Of a stretch of 64,000 bases of DNA, positions 44,923 to 57,600 are shown one piece after another. The DNA comes from an uncultured Granulosicoccus sp. Its GTDB lineage: Bacteria > Pseudomonadota > Gammaproteobacteria > Granulosicoccales > Granulosicoccaceae. Within the stretch, counting starts at the first letter, position 1. Every line of letters begins with the position of its first letter. The notes under the pieces are model-generated. The model had not been told where the DNA came from. It saw nothing but the letters and a program-made list of their open reading frames with translations, and did not search any database. The position numbers and the translations under genes were made by a program. The stretch is taken from positions 1 to 64,000 of the forward strand of contig CANLXI010000006.1 in assembly GCA_947495035.1 (NCBI GenBank). The letters run 5' to 3'.

Positions 44923-45638
44923 GTAATCCGGTATCCGATGTAGCCGTCATGGATCAGTACGCTGTCAGTCGAAAGGCTTCCGATATGGTCGGCGCGAAAA
45001 CCCCGCTGGCGCATGTCGGTCTGCCAGTTCGGAGCAGAAGATCATCGATGAAAACCTCGATCGCTGATATCGTTGATTCGAAATCCACGGCCGAGCAGAT
45101 CGAACCCACGGTGTTGCTGGAGGAGGCGCAGCTCACCGGGATGCTGATATTGCGCGCCAGCGCTGCCCGTGACCAACTGTCGGCGGCCTTGCGAAGCGTG
45201 CTCGAGCTGGAGTTGCCGGAGCGACTGCAGAGTGATGCCAGGGGGGCGCATTTCTGCGTTCGCTGGATGTCCCCTGATGAATGGTTGCTGAGCTGTCCCA
45301 TCGAGCAGGCATACGACATCGAAAAGAAGCTGCGTGCGGCCATTACCGGGCACATTGCCATTGTCAATGTATCCGGTGGTTACTGTCTGCTGACATTATC
45401 TGGTGTCGATGCCATCAATGTCATGCGTAAAAGTACCTCGTACAACATCAATCCGGAAAACTTCCCACCCGGCAAGGTTGTCAATACGGTGATGGCCAAG
45501 GCGCAGGCTACACTGATGAAGCTGGATGGTGACCGCTACGAAGTACTGGTGCGGCGCAGTCTTGCCGATTATCTGTGGCTCTGGTTGCAGCGTGCGGGCA
45601 AGGAGTATGGACTACAGGCAGTCGTGGCTACTGCCTGA
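44919..45638 (+). CDS. soxG: Sarcosine oxidase gamma subunit
   Basis: The fourth subunit of the complex, 239 residues, related to the GcvT fold. Recognisable parts include LLRAS-like AQLTGMLILRASAARDQL (shown in part), CVRWMSPDEWLLSC and the C-terminal RYEVLVRRSLADYLWLWLQRAGKEYG. It is about 40 residues longer than many SoxG proteins because of its N-terminal tail. A later start is possible, but the ATGA overlap with soxA supports 44919. It ends the operon and is convergent with the giant gene, 24 bases away. Confidence 0.92.
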   Translation: MSNPVSDVAVMDQYAVSRKASDMVGAKTPLAHVGLPVRSRRSSMKTSIADIVDSKSTAEQIEPTVLLEEAQLTGMLILRASAARDQLSAALRSVLELELPERLQSDARGAHFCVRWMSPDEWLLSCPIEQAYDIEKKLRAAITGHIAIVNVSGGYCLLTLSGVDAINVMRKSTSYNINPENFPPGKVVNTVMAKAQATLMKLDGDRYEVLVRRSLADYLWLWLQRAGKEYGLQAVVATA

Positions 45639-45652
45639 ATGCTGTCGACAGC
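45615..45652. terminator. Paired hairpins between soxG and the giant gene
   Basis: CAGGCAG (45615-45621) pairs perfectly with CTGCCTG (45631-45637) around a 9-base loop at the very end of soxG, and GCTGTCGACAGC (45641-45652) is a perfect 12-bp palindrome. These lie at the junction of two convergent genes and are the best candidates for transcription stop signals in both directions. Confidence 0.45.
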
Positions 45653-45662
45653 GTACTTCGCA

Positions 45663-48600
45663 TCAGGAATCGTTTCTCTTCTGCAATACTGGCACCGGAT
45701 CGATGGCGCTCCATAGCGGGGCGCTGGACTTTGCGGTGGATATGAGCACACCGGCTTTCAGTAACCAGGAGACAAAGCCTGCGGTCAGCGCGACGCTTGC
45801 CCCCGTGCCGATTGCCACGACCAGTTGCTGCTGCTGATTCTGCTCTTTTGCCGTTTCCGACAAGTCCTGGGTCAGCGTGTCGCTGCCGTCCAGCATGGAA
45901 GGTGCCAGAGTAAGCTGAAATGGGAGTATCTGGAATTTCTCCATGATGGATTGCGGGCTCATCAGTCCCCGTTTCTGCAGGTCACTCATTATTTCAAGCA
46001 ACCGTGTCTTCTCCGAGGACTCGTTGCCGTAGCCCGATGCACTCAGCGAGGAAACAGGGTTTACGATGTTCGGGTTGTCGAGCGCCATTGACACCAGATC
46101 GGGAGCCATATCGAACTTCGGGTCGTGGAAGTGATCACCAACCGGGGTGGTTGTCTCTGATTGCTCCACGACTTCGTCGGCCGCGCTATCCGGTTCCGCT
46201 GGCTTTTCCTGTACGTGATACTCGGTATCCGATGGCGTGATTTTTCCTGGCACAGGCAAACTGCTGTACGTCGATTCCATGGACTCGGACAGTGTGGTTT
46301 CCAGTTCCGCCAGTATGTCCATGTCGACCGTGGACTCGGGCAGCGCTGCCTGCAGCCTGGGATCGTCGAGGATGCTGATGGTCAGCGTTGCCTGAGTGGC
46401 GTTGCCAGCGGAATCAACGAGCATGACTTCCAGCGTATAGCGACCTGTGTCGAGGTGCGCAATCTGGCTGAGCTGCGCGGTGGCATTGTCGTAGTGGAAT
46501 GACGATGCTGCATTACCGCCCACGATGGTCAACTCGACGATATCACCGCTGTCCGGATCCACGATACTCAAGGTGCCAATGTCGCCATTGTGCTCGGGTG
46601 TGCTCTGGATCTCCCGAATATTGATCGAGGGGGCTTCATTGAGGTTCGTCACTGTGACAGTCTGTGTCTGAGTCGTTGACTGGTTGAGGGAATCCGTTGC
46701 CGTCAATTCAAGCTCGTACCGATTGTCCTTGTCATGATCCTGTGGCACTTCGAAATCGGGATTGTTGCGGAAACGCAGTTCTCCACTGTCAGGGTCGAGC
46801 GAGAACAGTCCGGCATCCTCACCACCCGTTATGCTGATTGTCGGCGTATTGCCATTGATATCGATGGCCGTGATGATTCCTGCCAGCGTACGGTTCTCGG
46901 TGATACTGATATTGTCTGCGGAAGTGATCGTGGGTGATTCATCGATATCGCCCACTGCCACCGTGAAACTGCGCGTGGCCGTTGAGCCATCGCTGGAGGT
47001 GGCGTTGACGATGAAGGCAAGCTCATTGCCCGCTTCGTGATCCAGCGGAATTGTGGTGGTAATGACACCCTCGCTATCGATCTGGAACGCCGCTGCGTCG
47101 GGGCCACCCAGGGTGTATGAGACCGTTTGTCCGGCATCGCCATCCTCGCTGTGTGCAGTAATGCCCACGGCGGTGCCGATAACGCTGTTCTCCATGACAA
47201 AACCTGCTTGACCGGCGGTATTGTCCAGATCGGTGACAGGTGACAAGTCTTCATCCGGCAAGTCGCTGATGGTCACGAAGATTGTCCTGGTGATGACTGC
47301 ATTGTCAGAGCCCGAGCCATCATCAACGCTGATGGTCAACTCATGAACCCGATCGCCGTTGGCATCGTCAGGGTTCTCGTAATCGGGTGCTGTGGAGAAT
47401 GCCAGTGTTCCGCTTACGGGGTCAATGGTGAACATGGCGGCATCACTGCCTCCGATAATGGCATATGTCAACGCATCCCCATCAGCATCCGATGCCGTGA
47501 CCGTGGTAATGACGACACTGTTCTCGGCAACGGTGAAGCTGTTTTCAGAGTCAATGACCGGGGCGTTGTTGACATTATTGACCGTCAACAGGAAGCTGCG
47601 ATTGCTTTTGAGTCCAGCGGCATCGGTAATCTCCACATTGAAGGTGGCAGACCCATTGTCGGCCTGCTGTGGGGTGCCCGTCAGCGTCGCGGTACCATCA
47701 CCATTATCTACCATCGTCAGCCAATCGGGCAGATCGGGTGAGTGAAACGAGTGCGAGTCGCCCTGGTCAGGATCATGGCTGTTGATGATCACCGAGTAAC
47801 GACTGTCTTCGGTGGCATCCGGCAAGGTGGTGTCCGTAACATGGACAGGCGCTTCGTTGATATCGCTGACAGAGACACTGAAACCGCGCATGGCCGTCGA
47901 ACCATCACTGGAAGTGGCAGTGACGATAAAGCTGCGTGTGTCGGCTTCTTCATGATCCAGCGCTGCCGCGGTAGTGACTACGCCATTGGCATCGATGCTG
48001 AACAGGGCTGCATCGGTGCCACTCAGCGCATAGCTGACGGTTTGTCCCGCATCACCGTCGCTGCTGTGGGCAGTGATACCCACGGTACTGCCAATGGCAC
48101 TGTTCTCGTCGACGATGCCATCACTGCCGTTGCTGCCAGTGGTGGCGTCCTGGTCAATGATCGGTGACAGATCCTCATCAGGCAGATCAGTGACACTGAC
48201 CGTGAATCCGCGTGTGGCTGTCGAGCCATCAGTGGAGGTCGCGGTGACAATGAAACTGCGAGTGTCGGCTTCTTCATGATCCAGCGCGGCGGCGGTAGTG
48301 ACTACGCCATTGGCATCGATGCTGAACAAGGCCGCATCGGTGCCGCTCAGTGCATAACTGACGGTCTGACCCGCATCACCATCGGTACTGTGGGCGGTGA
48401 TGCTCACGGTGCTGCCGATACTGCTGTTCTCGTCGACGATGCCATCACTGCCGTTGCTGCCAGTGGTGGCGTCCTGGTCGATGATTGGCGATAGATCTTC
48501 ATCAGGCAGATCAGTGACACTGACCGTGAATTCGCGTATGGCTGTGGAACCATCAGTGGAGGTCGCGGTGATGATAAAGCTGCGTGTTCCGGCTTCTTCA

Positions 48601-51600
48601 TGATCCAGGGCGGCGGCAGTGGTAATCACACCATTCGCATCGATGCTGAACAGGCCCGCATCGGTGCCACTCAGTGCATAACTGACGGTTTGTCCCGCAT
48701 CACCGTCGCTGCTGTGGGCAGTGATACCCACGGTACTGCCAATGGCACTGTTCTCGTCGACGATGCCATCACTGCCGTTGCTGCCAGTGGTGGCGTCCTG
48801 GTCAATGATCGGTGACAGATCCTCATCAGGCAGATCAGTGACACTGACCGTGAATCCGCGTGTGGCTGTCGAGCCATCAGTGGAGGTCGCGGTGACAATG
48901 AAACTGCGAGTGTCGGCTTCTTCATGATCCAGCGCGGCGGCGGTAGTGACTACGCCATTGGCATCGATGCTGAACAAGGCCGCATCAGTGCCGCTCAGTG
49001 CATAACTGACGGTCTGACCCGCATCACCATCGGTACTGTGGGCGGTGATGCTCACGGTGCTGCCGATACTGCTGTTCTCGTCGACGATGCCATCACTGCC
49101 GTTGCTGCCAGTGGTGGCGTCCTGGTCGATGATCGGCGACAGATCTTCATCAGGCAGATCAGTGACACTGACCGTGAATTCGCGTATGGCTGTGGAACCA
49201 TCAGTGGAGGTCGCGGTGACAATGAAACTGCGAGTGTCGGCTTCTTCATGATCCAGCGCGGCGGCAGTGGTAATCACACCATTCGCATCGATGCTGAACA
49301 GGCCCGCATCGGTGCCACTCAGTGCATAACTGACGGTTTGTCCCGCATCACCGTCGCTGCTGTGGGCAGTGATACCCACGGTACTGCCAATGGCACTGTT
49401 CTCGTCGACGATGCCATCACTGCCGTTGCTGCCAGTGGTGGCGTCCTGGTCGATGATTGGCGATAGATCTTCATCAGGCAGATCAGTGACACTGACCGTG
49501 AATTCGCGAGTGGCTGTGGAACCATCACTGGAAGTGGCAGTGACGATAAAGCTGCGAGTGTCGGCTTCTTCATGATCCAGCGCTGCCGTGGTAGTGACTA
49601 CGCCATTGGCATCGATGCTGAACAAGGCCGCATCAGTGCCGCTCAGTGCGTAACTGACGGTCTGACCCGCATCACCATCGGTACTGTGGGCGGTGATGCC
49701 CACGGTGCTGCCGATACTGCTGTTCTCGTCGACGATGCCATCACTGCCGTTGCTGCCAGTGGTGGCGTCCTGGTCGATGATTGGCGACAAGTCCTCATCA
49801 GCCAGGTCGGTAACACTGACGGTGATGGCTTGTGTTGTTATGGAATCTGGTGACGCGGTACCGTCATCGGCGCTGACTATCAATTCATGGACCTGGTCGA
49901 GGTCGGCATCCCGAGGGTTCTCGTAATCGGGCGCTGCGGAAAAGCTCAACTCCCCGGTAGTGGCATCGATGGTAAACAGAGCGGCATCGGCACCACCTGC
50001 GATGGCATAGCTCAAGCTGTTCCCATCAGCATCATTTGCGCTGATCGACGCGATATCGCTGGCATTTTCCGTGATAGTGAATGTATTTCCACTGGTGAAG
50101 ACCGGGGCATCGTTGACGTTGCTGACGGTCACGGTAAAGGTGCGAGTACTCTTGAGTCCTCCGGCATCCTCGATTTCCAGCGTGATGGAATGACTACCGA
50201 CGTGATTGTTCTGTGGTGTGCCACTGAGGGTTGCCGTGCCGTCGTTGTTGTCGATCAGCGACAACCAGTTCGGCATCGCAGTATTGTTGAAGCTCAGTGA
50301 ATCCCCTGTATCAGGGTCACGCGTTGAGATGGTGGTGGTGTAGTAGGAGTCCTCGGTGGCATCGGGCAATGTTGAATTGCTGGTAAAAACCGGTGCCTCA
50401 TTGACATTACCGACGGTCACGATGAAGTTGCGGCTGGCCGTCGAACCATCACTGGAAGTTGCCGTGACAATGAAACTGCGAGTGTCGGCTTCTTCATGAT
50501 CCAGCGCGGCGGCGGTGGTAATCACACCATTGGCATCGATGGTGAACAGAGCGGCATCGGTGCCACTCAGTGCATAACTGACGGTTTGTCCCGCATCACC
50601 GTCGGCACTGTGGGCATTGATACCCACGGTGCTGCCGATGGCACTGTTCTCGTCGATGATGCCATCACTGCCGTTGCTGCCAGTGGTGGCGTCCTGGTCG
50701 ATGATCGGCGACAGATCCTCATCGGCCAGATCGGTGACACTGACCGTGAATCCACGTGTGGTCGTCGAACCATCACTGGAGGTCGCCGTGACGATAAAGC
50801 TGCGTGAACCGGCTTCTTCATGATCCAGCGCTGCCGCGGTAGTGACTACGCCATTGGCATCGATGCTGAACAGGGCCGCATCAGTGCCACTCAGTGCATA
50901 ACTGACAGTCTGCCCCGCATCACCGTCGCTGCTGTGGGCAGTGATGCCCACGGTGCTGCCGATGGCACTGTTTTCGTCGATAATTCCCTGGTCGCCGGCG
51001 AGGGCGTCCTGGTCAATGATTGGCGACAGATCTTCATCGGCCAGATCGGTGACACTGACCGTGAATCCGCGTGTGGCCGTCGAACCATCACTGGAAGTGG
51101 CAGTGACGATGAAACTGCGAGTGTCGGCTTCTTCATGATCCAGCGCCGCTGCGGTAGTGACTACGCCATTGGCATCGATGCTGAACAGGGCGGCATCAGT
51201 GCCACTCAGCGCATAACTGACGGTCTGACCCGCATCGCCATCGGCACTGTGGGCATTGATACCCACGGTGCTGCCGATGGCACTGTTCTCGTCGATGATG
51301 CCATCACTGCCGTTGCTGCCAGTGGTGGCGTCCTGGTCGATGATTGGCGACAGATCCTCATCGGCCAAATCGGTGACACTGACCGTGAATCCACGTGTGG
51401 TCGTCGAACCATCACTGGAGGTCGCCGTGACGATAAAGCTGCGTGAACCGGCTTCTTCATGATCCAGCGCTGCCGCGGTAGTGACTACGCCATTGGCATC
51501 GATGCTGAACAGGGCCGCATCAGTGCCACTCAGTGCATAACTGACAGTCTGCCCCGCATCGCCATCGGTACTGTGGGCAGTGATACCCACGGTGCTGCCG

Positions 51601-54600
51601 ATGGCACTGTTTTCATCGATGATGCCTTGGTCGCCGGCGAGGGCGTCCTGATCGATGATCGGCGACAGATCCTCATCGGCCAGATCGGTGACACTGACCG
51701 TGAATCCACGTGTGGCGGTGGAACCATCACTGGAGGTCGCCGTGACGATAAAGCTGCGTGAACCGGCTTCTTCATGATCCAGCGCGGCTGCGGTAGTGAC
51801 TACGCCATTGGCATCAATGCTGAACAGGGCGGCATCAGTGCCACTCAGCGCATAACTGACGGTCTGTCCCGCATCACCATCGGTACTGTGGGCAGTGATA
51901 CCCACGGTGCTGCCGATGGCACTGTTTTCGTCGATGATGCCCTGATCACCGGCGAGGGCATCCTGGTCAATGATCGGCGACAGATCCTCATCGGCCAGAT
52001 CGGTGACACTGACCGTGAATCCACGTGTGGTCGTCGAACCATCACTGGAAGTGGCTGTGACGATGAAACTGCGAGTGTCGGCTTCTTCATGATCCAGCGC
52101 GGCGGCGGTGGTCACCACGCCATTGGCATCAATGCTGAACAGGGCCGCATCGGTGCCACTCAGTGCATAACTGACAGTCTGCCCCGCATCGCCATCGGTA
52201 CTGTGGGCAGTGATACCCACGGTGCTGCCGATGGCACTGTTTTCATCGATGATGCCTTGGTCGCCGGCGAGGGCATCCTGGTCGATGATCGGCGAGAGGT
52301 CTTCATCGGCTGTATCCGTGACGGTGACGGTGATGACTTGTGAGGTGGCGAAATACGGTGGTCCTGCGTTGTCAGTTACCGAGACAATGACTTCATGGAC
52401 ATTGTTGCCATCTGCATCCAGCGGATTTTCGAAGTCCGCTGCGCTATTGAAGCTGAGCTCTCCGGTGGCCGCGTCAATGGAAAAAAGTGATGCATCACTA
52501 CCGCCGTTGATGGCATATTCCGGGTCATCGCCATCCTCGTCCGTGGAGGTGATCTGCGCTGCCACCGTGCTGTTCTCGCTGACCGTGAAACTGGACGGAG
52601 AGGTCAGCACGGTGGGATCATTGACGTTCTGTACGTTCAGCGAAAAAGTGCGTGTGCTCTTGAGACCGGCGGCGTCTTCGATGTCCAGCGTGAAACTGAC
52701 GGGCCCGATGTCGCCTTGAAGCGGGGTGCCACTCAGGGTCGCCGTGCCGTCCAGGTTGTCCTGCATCGTCAACCAGCTGGGTAGATCCGTTGCGCTGAAA
52801 GTGCGGGTATCGCCGGAGTCGGGATCGCTCGTGTCGATGTTGACGCTATAAGCTGCGTCTTCATCGGCATCAGGTAGGGTGGCAGGGGTGAGAAATACAG
52901 GTTGCTCATTGATGTCCACGACAGAGATGTCGATGATCTGAGTGTCTGTTGCGCCTTCGTTATCCGTGACTTCAACCCACACCTGATATTCGGATTGCGT
53001 CTCGTGATCCGGTGGATTGTTGAATGAGAGCTGGCCTGTCACCGGATCGATCGAAAAGCTGTCATGATCGACGAATGGACGGATGCCGTATGTCAATACA
53101 GCACCGATGTCGACGTCACTCGCAGTGACCTCCGTGACGTCGATGTCGCCTTCATTCACAACGATACTGGCAAACACTGTTCCACCATCGCTGGTGATGA
53201 CAGGCGCATCGTTGGATGCAGTGATGCTGACCGTCGTCTGTCCAGCCGCTGACAGATCGCCACCGCTGCCTTGCGCGCCCGCGTTACCGTCCTTCAGTGT
53301 CCAGTTGATCTGAACACTGCCGGGTGGGTTGTCGTTCGAATTCTGATAGGTGATCTGTTGAAGCGCGTGATTGACATCTGCGTTCGTAGGTATTTCACCG
53401 TTTGCATCGGTGAATGTCAGCGTCAACTGCCCTGGCGTACTATTGGCATCGAATATGCCAATGACCTGTCCGCCCTTGATGATCTGATTGCCCGACAGGC
53501 TGAGACCATTGGCGGTAGTGAATCCGAAGATATCATCCGCATTGGCGAGCGAGTCACGCTCCAATACCAGGCTGGCCCCCGAGAAGTTGTCGGCTTCACT
53601 CAACTCACGATCAAACACCTGCACATCTGCATCGAGTACAACAGGAGCAGTATCTTCGGTGTAGGCTGGCGTGGCATCCAGTGTATTGCGGGCGTTGAAC
53701 TGTCCATTGAGAGTACCGTTGTCCCGAATGCTGGCAATGAACATGTTTCCGTCACTGTTGCCGGCGACCATGATATTACCCATTGCATCGATATCCACAG
53801 CCGTGGCGCTATCGGTAGCGCCGCTGATATCGAATCGTGCCATCCCATTCGAATTGAAGCTGGTGTCCAGACTGCCGTCCGTGTTCAGCCTGAATACCGA
53901 GACATCATTGTTGGACCCATTGTAGCCATTGCCTGCCACCACGATCCGGCCATCCTGTTGAATGGTGAGCTTGTTGACTGATTCGAACGGACTGCCGACG
54001 TTGACGATCACATACCCTGTGCCTCCGAAGCTGCTGTCCAGACTGCCATCGGTGAGAAAGCGGGAAATCTGTGATGGGTAATCTGCCGCATCCGAGTTGC
54101 CGCCGACGACGATCTTGCCATCCGCGGCGATTTCCAATGTAGTCGCTTGCAGATTGTCACCGGAGACGAGAATGATATGGCCATCGCCACTGAGTGTGTT
54201 ATCGAGAGCCCCGTCCACTGTCAGCCTCACGATTCTGGCTTCGGTTGTCGTGCCATTGTCGCGGTAGCCGGCGAGTACGACCTTGCCATCGGTCTGAACC
54301 TGCAGGGCTCCGGCTTCGGCATCACCGATTCCCGTATCGATGATCCGGTAACCGGTGCCATTGAAGCTGCTGTCCAGATTGCCATCGCTGGTTGCGCGGA
54401 GTGCCAGCATGGCGTCGACGCCTGCTACCTTGACGTGGCCACTGGCCACGATACGGCCGTCCGTCATCAAGTCGATGTCCGTGATGACTGAACTGGTAGT
54501 GCCGGCCAGGGAAAAGGCAGCGACACCTGCCGAACCGAAAGTGGTGTCCAGAGAGCCATCGCTGTTGTAGCGAATCATGACCGCTTCGTTCGCGTTGCCG

Positions 54601-57600
54601 AGACTCCGAGCACCAGCCAGTATGATCTTGCCATCGCCTTGCAAGGACAAGGCTGACACGGTTTCATTGTTGCTCGTCAGCGCGCTGATGATCGTGCCGC
54701 CGTTGCCAAATCCCGTATCCAGGGAGCCATCTGCATTGAAGCGTGTCAGCGCGAAATCCAGGTCCTTTCCGGATGCCGCTGTATTGACGGCACTCAGCAC
54801 CAGATACTTGCCATCGGGCTGAGTCACCAGGTCGACAGCACCGTTGTACAAGTTCGCCAGAGCCACGGTGTGAAAGCCTTCGCCAGCGTGGAAGTCAGGG
54901 GCCGAATTGACCGTCGCATGGGACACGGCAATGACATTGGCCGCGAATTCCGAGGTATCCGAGAATCCGCCGCTTCCATTGTCCACCGTTGCTGTCGCTG
55001 TCACGTATTCACCGGCCGCTACATTCGCATCAAGTATCACCTGGGTAGTGGCCGAGCCACCGGCATCTGTTGTCATCGTGGTGTATCCGATCATTCGCTG
55101 CGCATCACCATGGCCGCTTGCATCGGCAGTGGAACTGGCAAAGAACTCCACTCTGAATGTCGTGTTGGTGCTCGATCGAATCTCGCTGTCGATGCTCAAT
55201 TCACCTGATTCGCCAACGATGACATTGGCGAGGACGGGGAAATTCTGCAGATTGTTGGCGCCTGAATCGCTATCGTCCGCATCATTGTCAGTGACCGCGT
55301 CACCATCCAGGTCAATCCCGATTCCGCCATTGTCACGGATGGCATTGCCAAGCATGGCATTGCCGGTAGCGCCGCCTTCCACCCGTATGCCGTTGCCGAT
55401 GTTGAAGGCGATGACATTGCCGGAACCGGGCAGAGTACCACCCAGCTGATTGTTGTCGGATTCAAGCCAGATGCCATGTCCGTTGTTGCCTAGGTCAATG
55501 GTGTCACTGGCGTCGGTGCCGATGCGGTTGCCGATGAGGGTGTTCTGGTCGGCGGCAGAGAGTATGGCTATTCCATGACTTGTATTGCCGGATATGATGT
55601 TGCGTTCGCTGCTGGTATTTCCGCCGATACGGTTGTTACTGGTATTGATGGCAATGCCGTAGCCAAGGTTGCCCAGGAGCGTGATTCCATCGACGGCAAG
55701 ACCGATGAGATTACCGGAAATCGTATTGCCGTCGGCATTGTTGGACAAGGTGATGCCTGAACCCGCATTGCCCGAGATCAGATTGCCATCACCGTTGCCT
55801 GATCCGCCAATCTGCGTATTGCTGGCCGCACCTGATAGCTGAATGCCGCCGAGATCATTGCCGATTGCCACGAATCCGGAAGCATCAACACCGATGTAAT
55901 TGCCTTTTACCACAACGTTGGTTGTACCGTTGATGGAAAGACCATAGGTGGCATTGCCCGACAGGATGTTGCCTTCATTGGCAGCTGCGCCGCCAATGGT
56001 TACCAGCTCCGTGCTGTCCCTGACATGGATGCCGTAGTCGCCATTACCCAGCGTCAATGAGCCAGCGCTGTTCGTGCCGACAAGATTGCCTTGAACCGTC
56101 GCCGAGGTGGTCGTACCCTGGAGATTCAGACCGATATCGCTGTTGCCGGCAATGATGTTTCCCTCGCCGGGCAGGGAGCCGCCGATACGCGTGTTGGTGG
56201 CATCATCGATGTAGATGCCGGTCAGGTTGGCAAGCGGCGCATCTCCTGCGGCATTGGTGCCGATCAGGTTACCGGTGATGATATTGTCGCTGCTGGTTGC
56301 CAGGCTGATGCTGATACCGTAGCCGCTGGCATGCCCGGATATCAGGTTACCGGTGCCGGCCGTGCTGAGGCCTCCAATGGTGTTGTTACTGGCCCCCCCG
56401 GTGATCAGGATGCCGCTGGATTGACTCCCCAGCGCACTGTTACCGTCCAGAGTGGTGCCGATACGGTTGCCCTGAATGATGTGCCCATCGGTTCCGGCGC
56501 CCCAGAAGCTGATTCCGGCATAGGCATTACCGGAAATCAGATTGCCTTCTCCCGCGCCACGGTCACCACCGATCAGAGAATTTCCGGGACCGGAGACCAA
56601 TCTGATACCACTGCCCCCGTTTCCGATGACACCACTGCCGTCGACGGTGGTTCCGATGAAATTGCCCTGCACGACATTGCCGTCGGTGTTGCTGCCGTTG
56701 AGACGGATACCATTGTCGGAATTACCGGAGATGATGTTTCCTTGGCCGATTCCCGAGCCGCCGATTCGGTTGGCACTGGCGCCACCATAGAGCGTTATGC
56801 CATCCTGAGTGTTGCCCAGGGTCGTGCTGTCCACGGAGTTTGTACCAATGTAATTGCCGACAATTGTATTGTTGTCGGAGCCCGTTGACCCCAGTCTGAT
56901 GCCGTTCTTGTTGGCAACGATGATGTTCGCTTCGCCTGCCGTTCGATCGCCGCCGATCGTGTTGTTGGCAGATCCATTGCTCAGTTGAATGCCACTATCA
57001 CCATTGCCGATGCTCTGTGATGCAGTGATATCAGTGCCGATACGATTACCGACGATCGAATTGTTCTCGGTTGGAGCGTTGTAACTGTCGATCTTGATGC
57101 CATCGAATCCATTGCCTGATATGACATTGGCATGGGTGATATCGCCAGTACCGATCAGAGTGTTCTGTGGCCCATAATAGATCTCGATTCCATTGCGGGC
57201 GTTACCCAGCAGTGAGACACCATCGGCCTGAGTGCCGATGAAGTTGCCAAATATGACGTTTCTGTCCGTTGTGGTGTTTTCGATTCTTATGCCCGAGCCA
57301 CTCGGGTTCAGCAAGTCACTGAAGTCTCCATTTCCGGAGATCACATTGCCTTCTGCCAGCGCATAGGGACCGGAGTTGTCATTGCTGCCACCAATCCGGT
57401 TGTCGCTGGCACCGCGTTTCACGTAAATGCCATGCTGTACGTTGGGGATACTGATGCTACCTGTGATATCGGTGCCGATGTAATTTCCCACGACTGCATT
57501 GTCGGTGGTGGTGGAGCCATTGTTGCCGTCGATGGTAATCCCGGTCTGGGTATTGCCCGAGATGATGTTTCTCTCGTGGAGCCCGCTGCCGCCTATGAAA

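Noticed and set aside
48276..49853. Series of similar short open frames on the plus strand
   Set aside because: They recur because the 324-bp units of the giant gene repeat. They are antisense shadows, although useful for seeing the 648-bp period.
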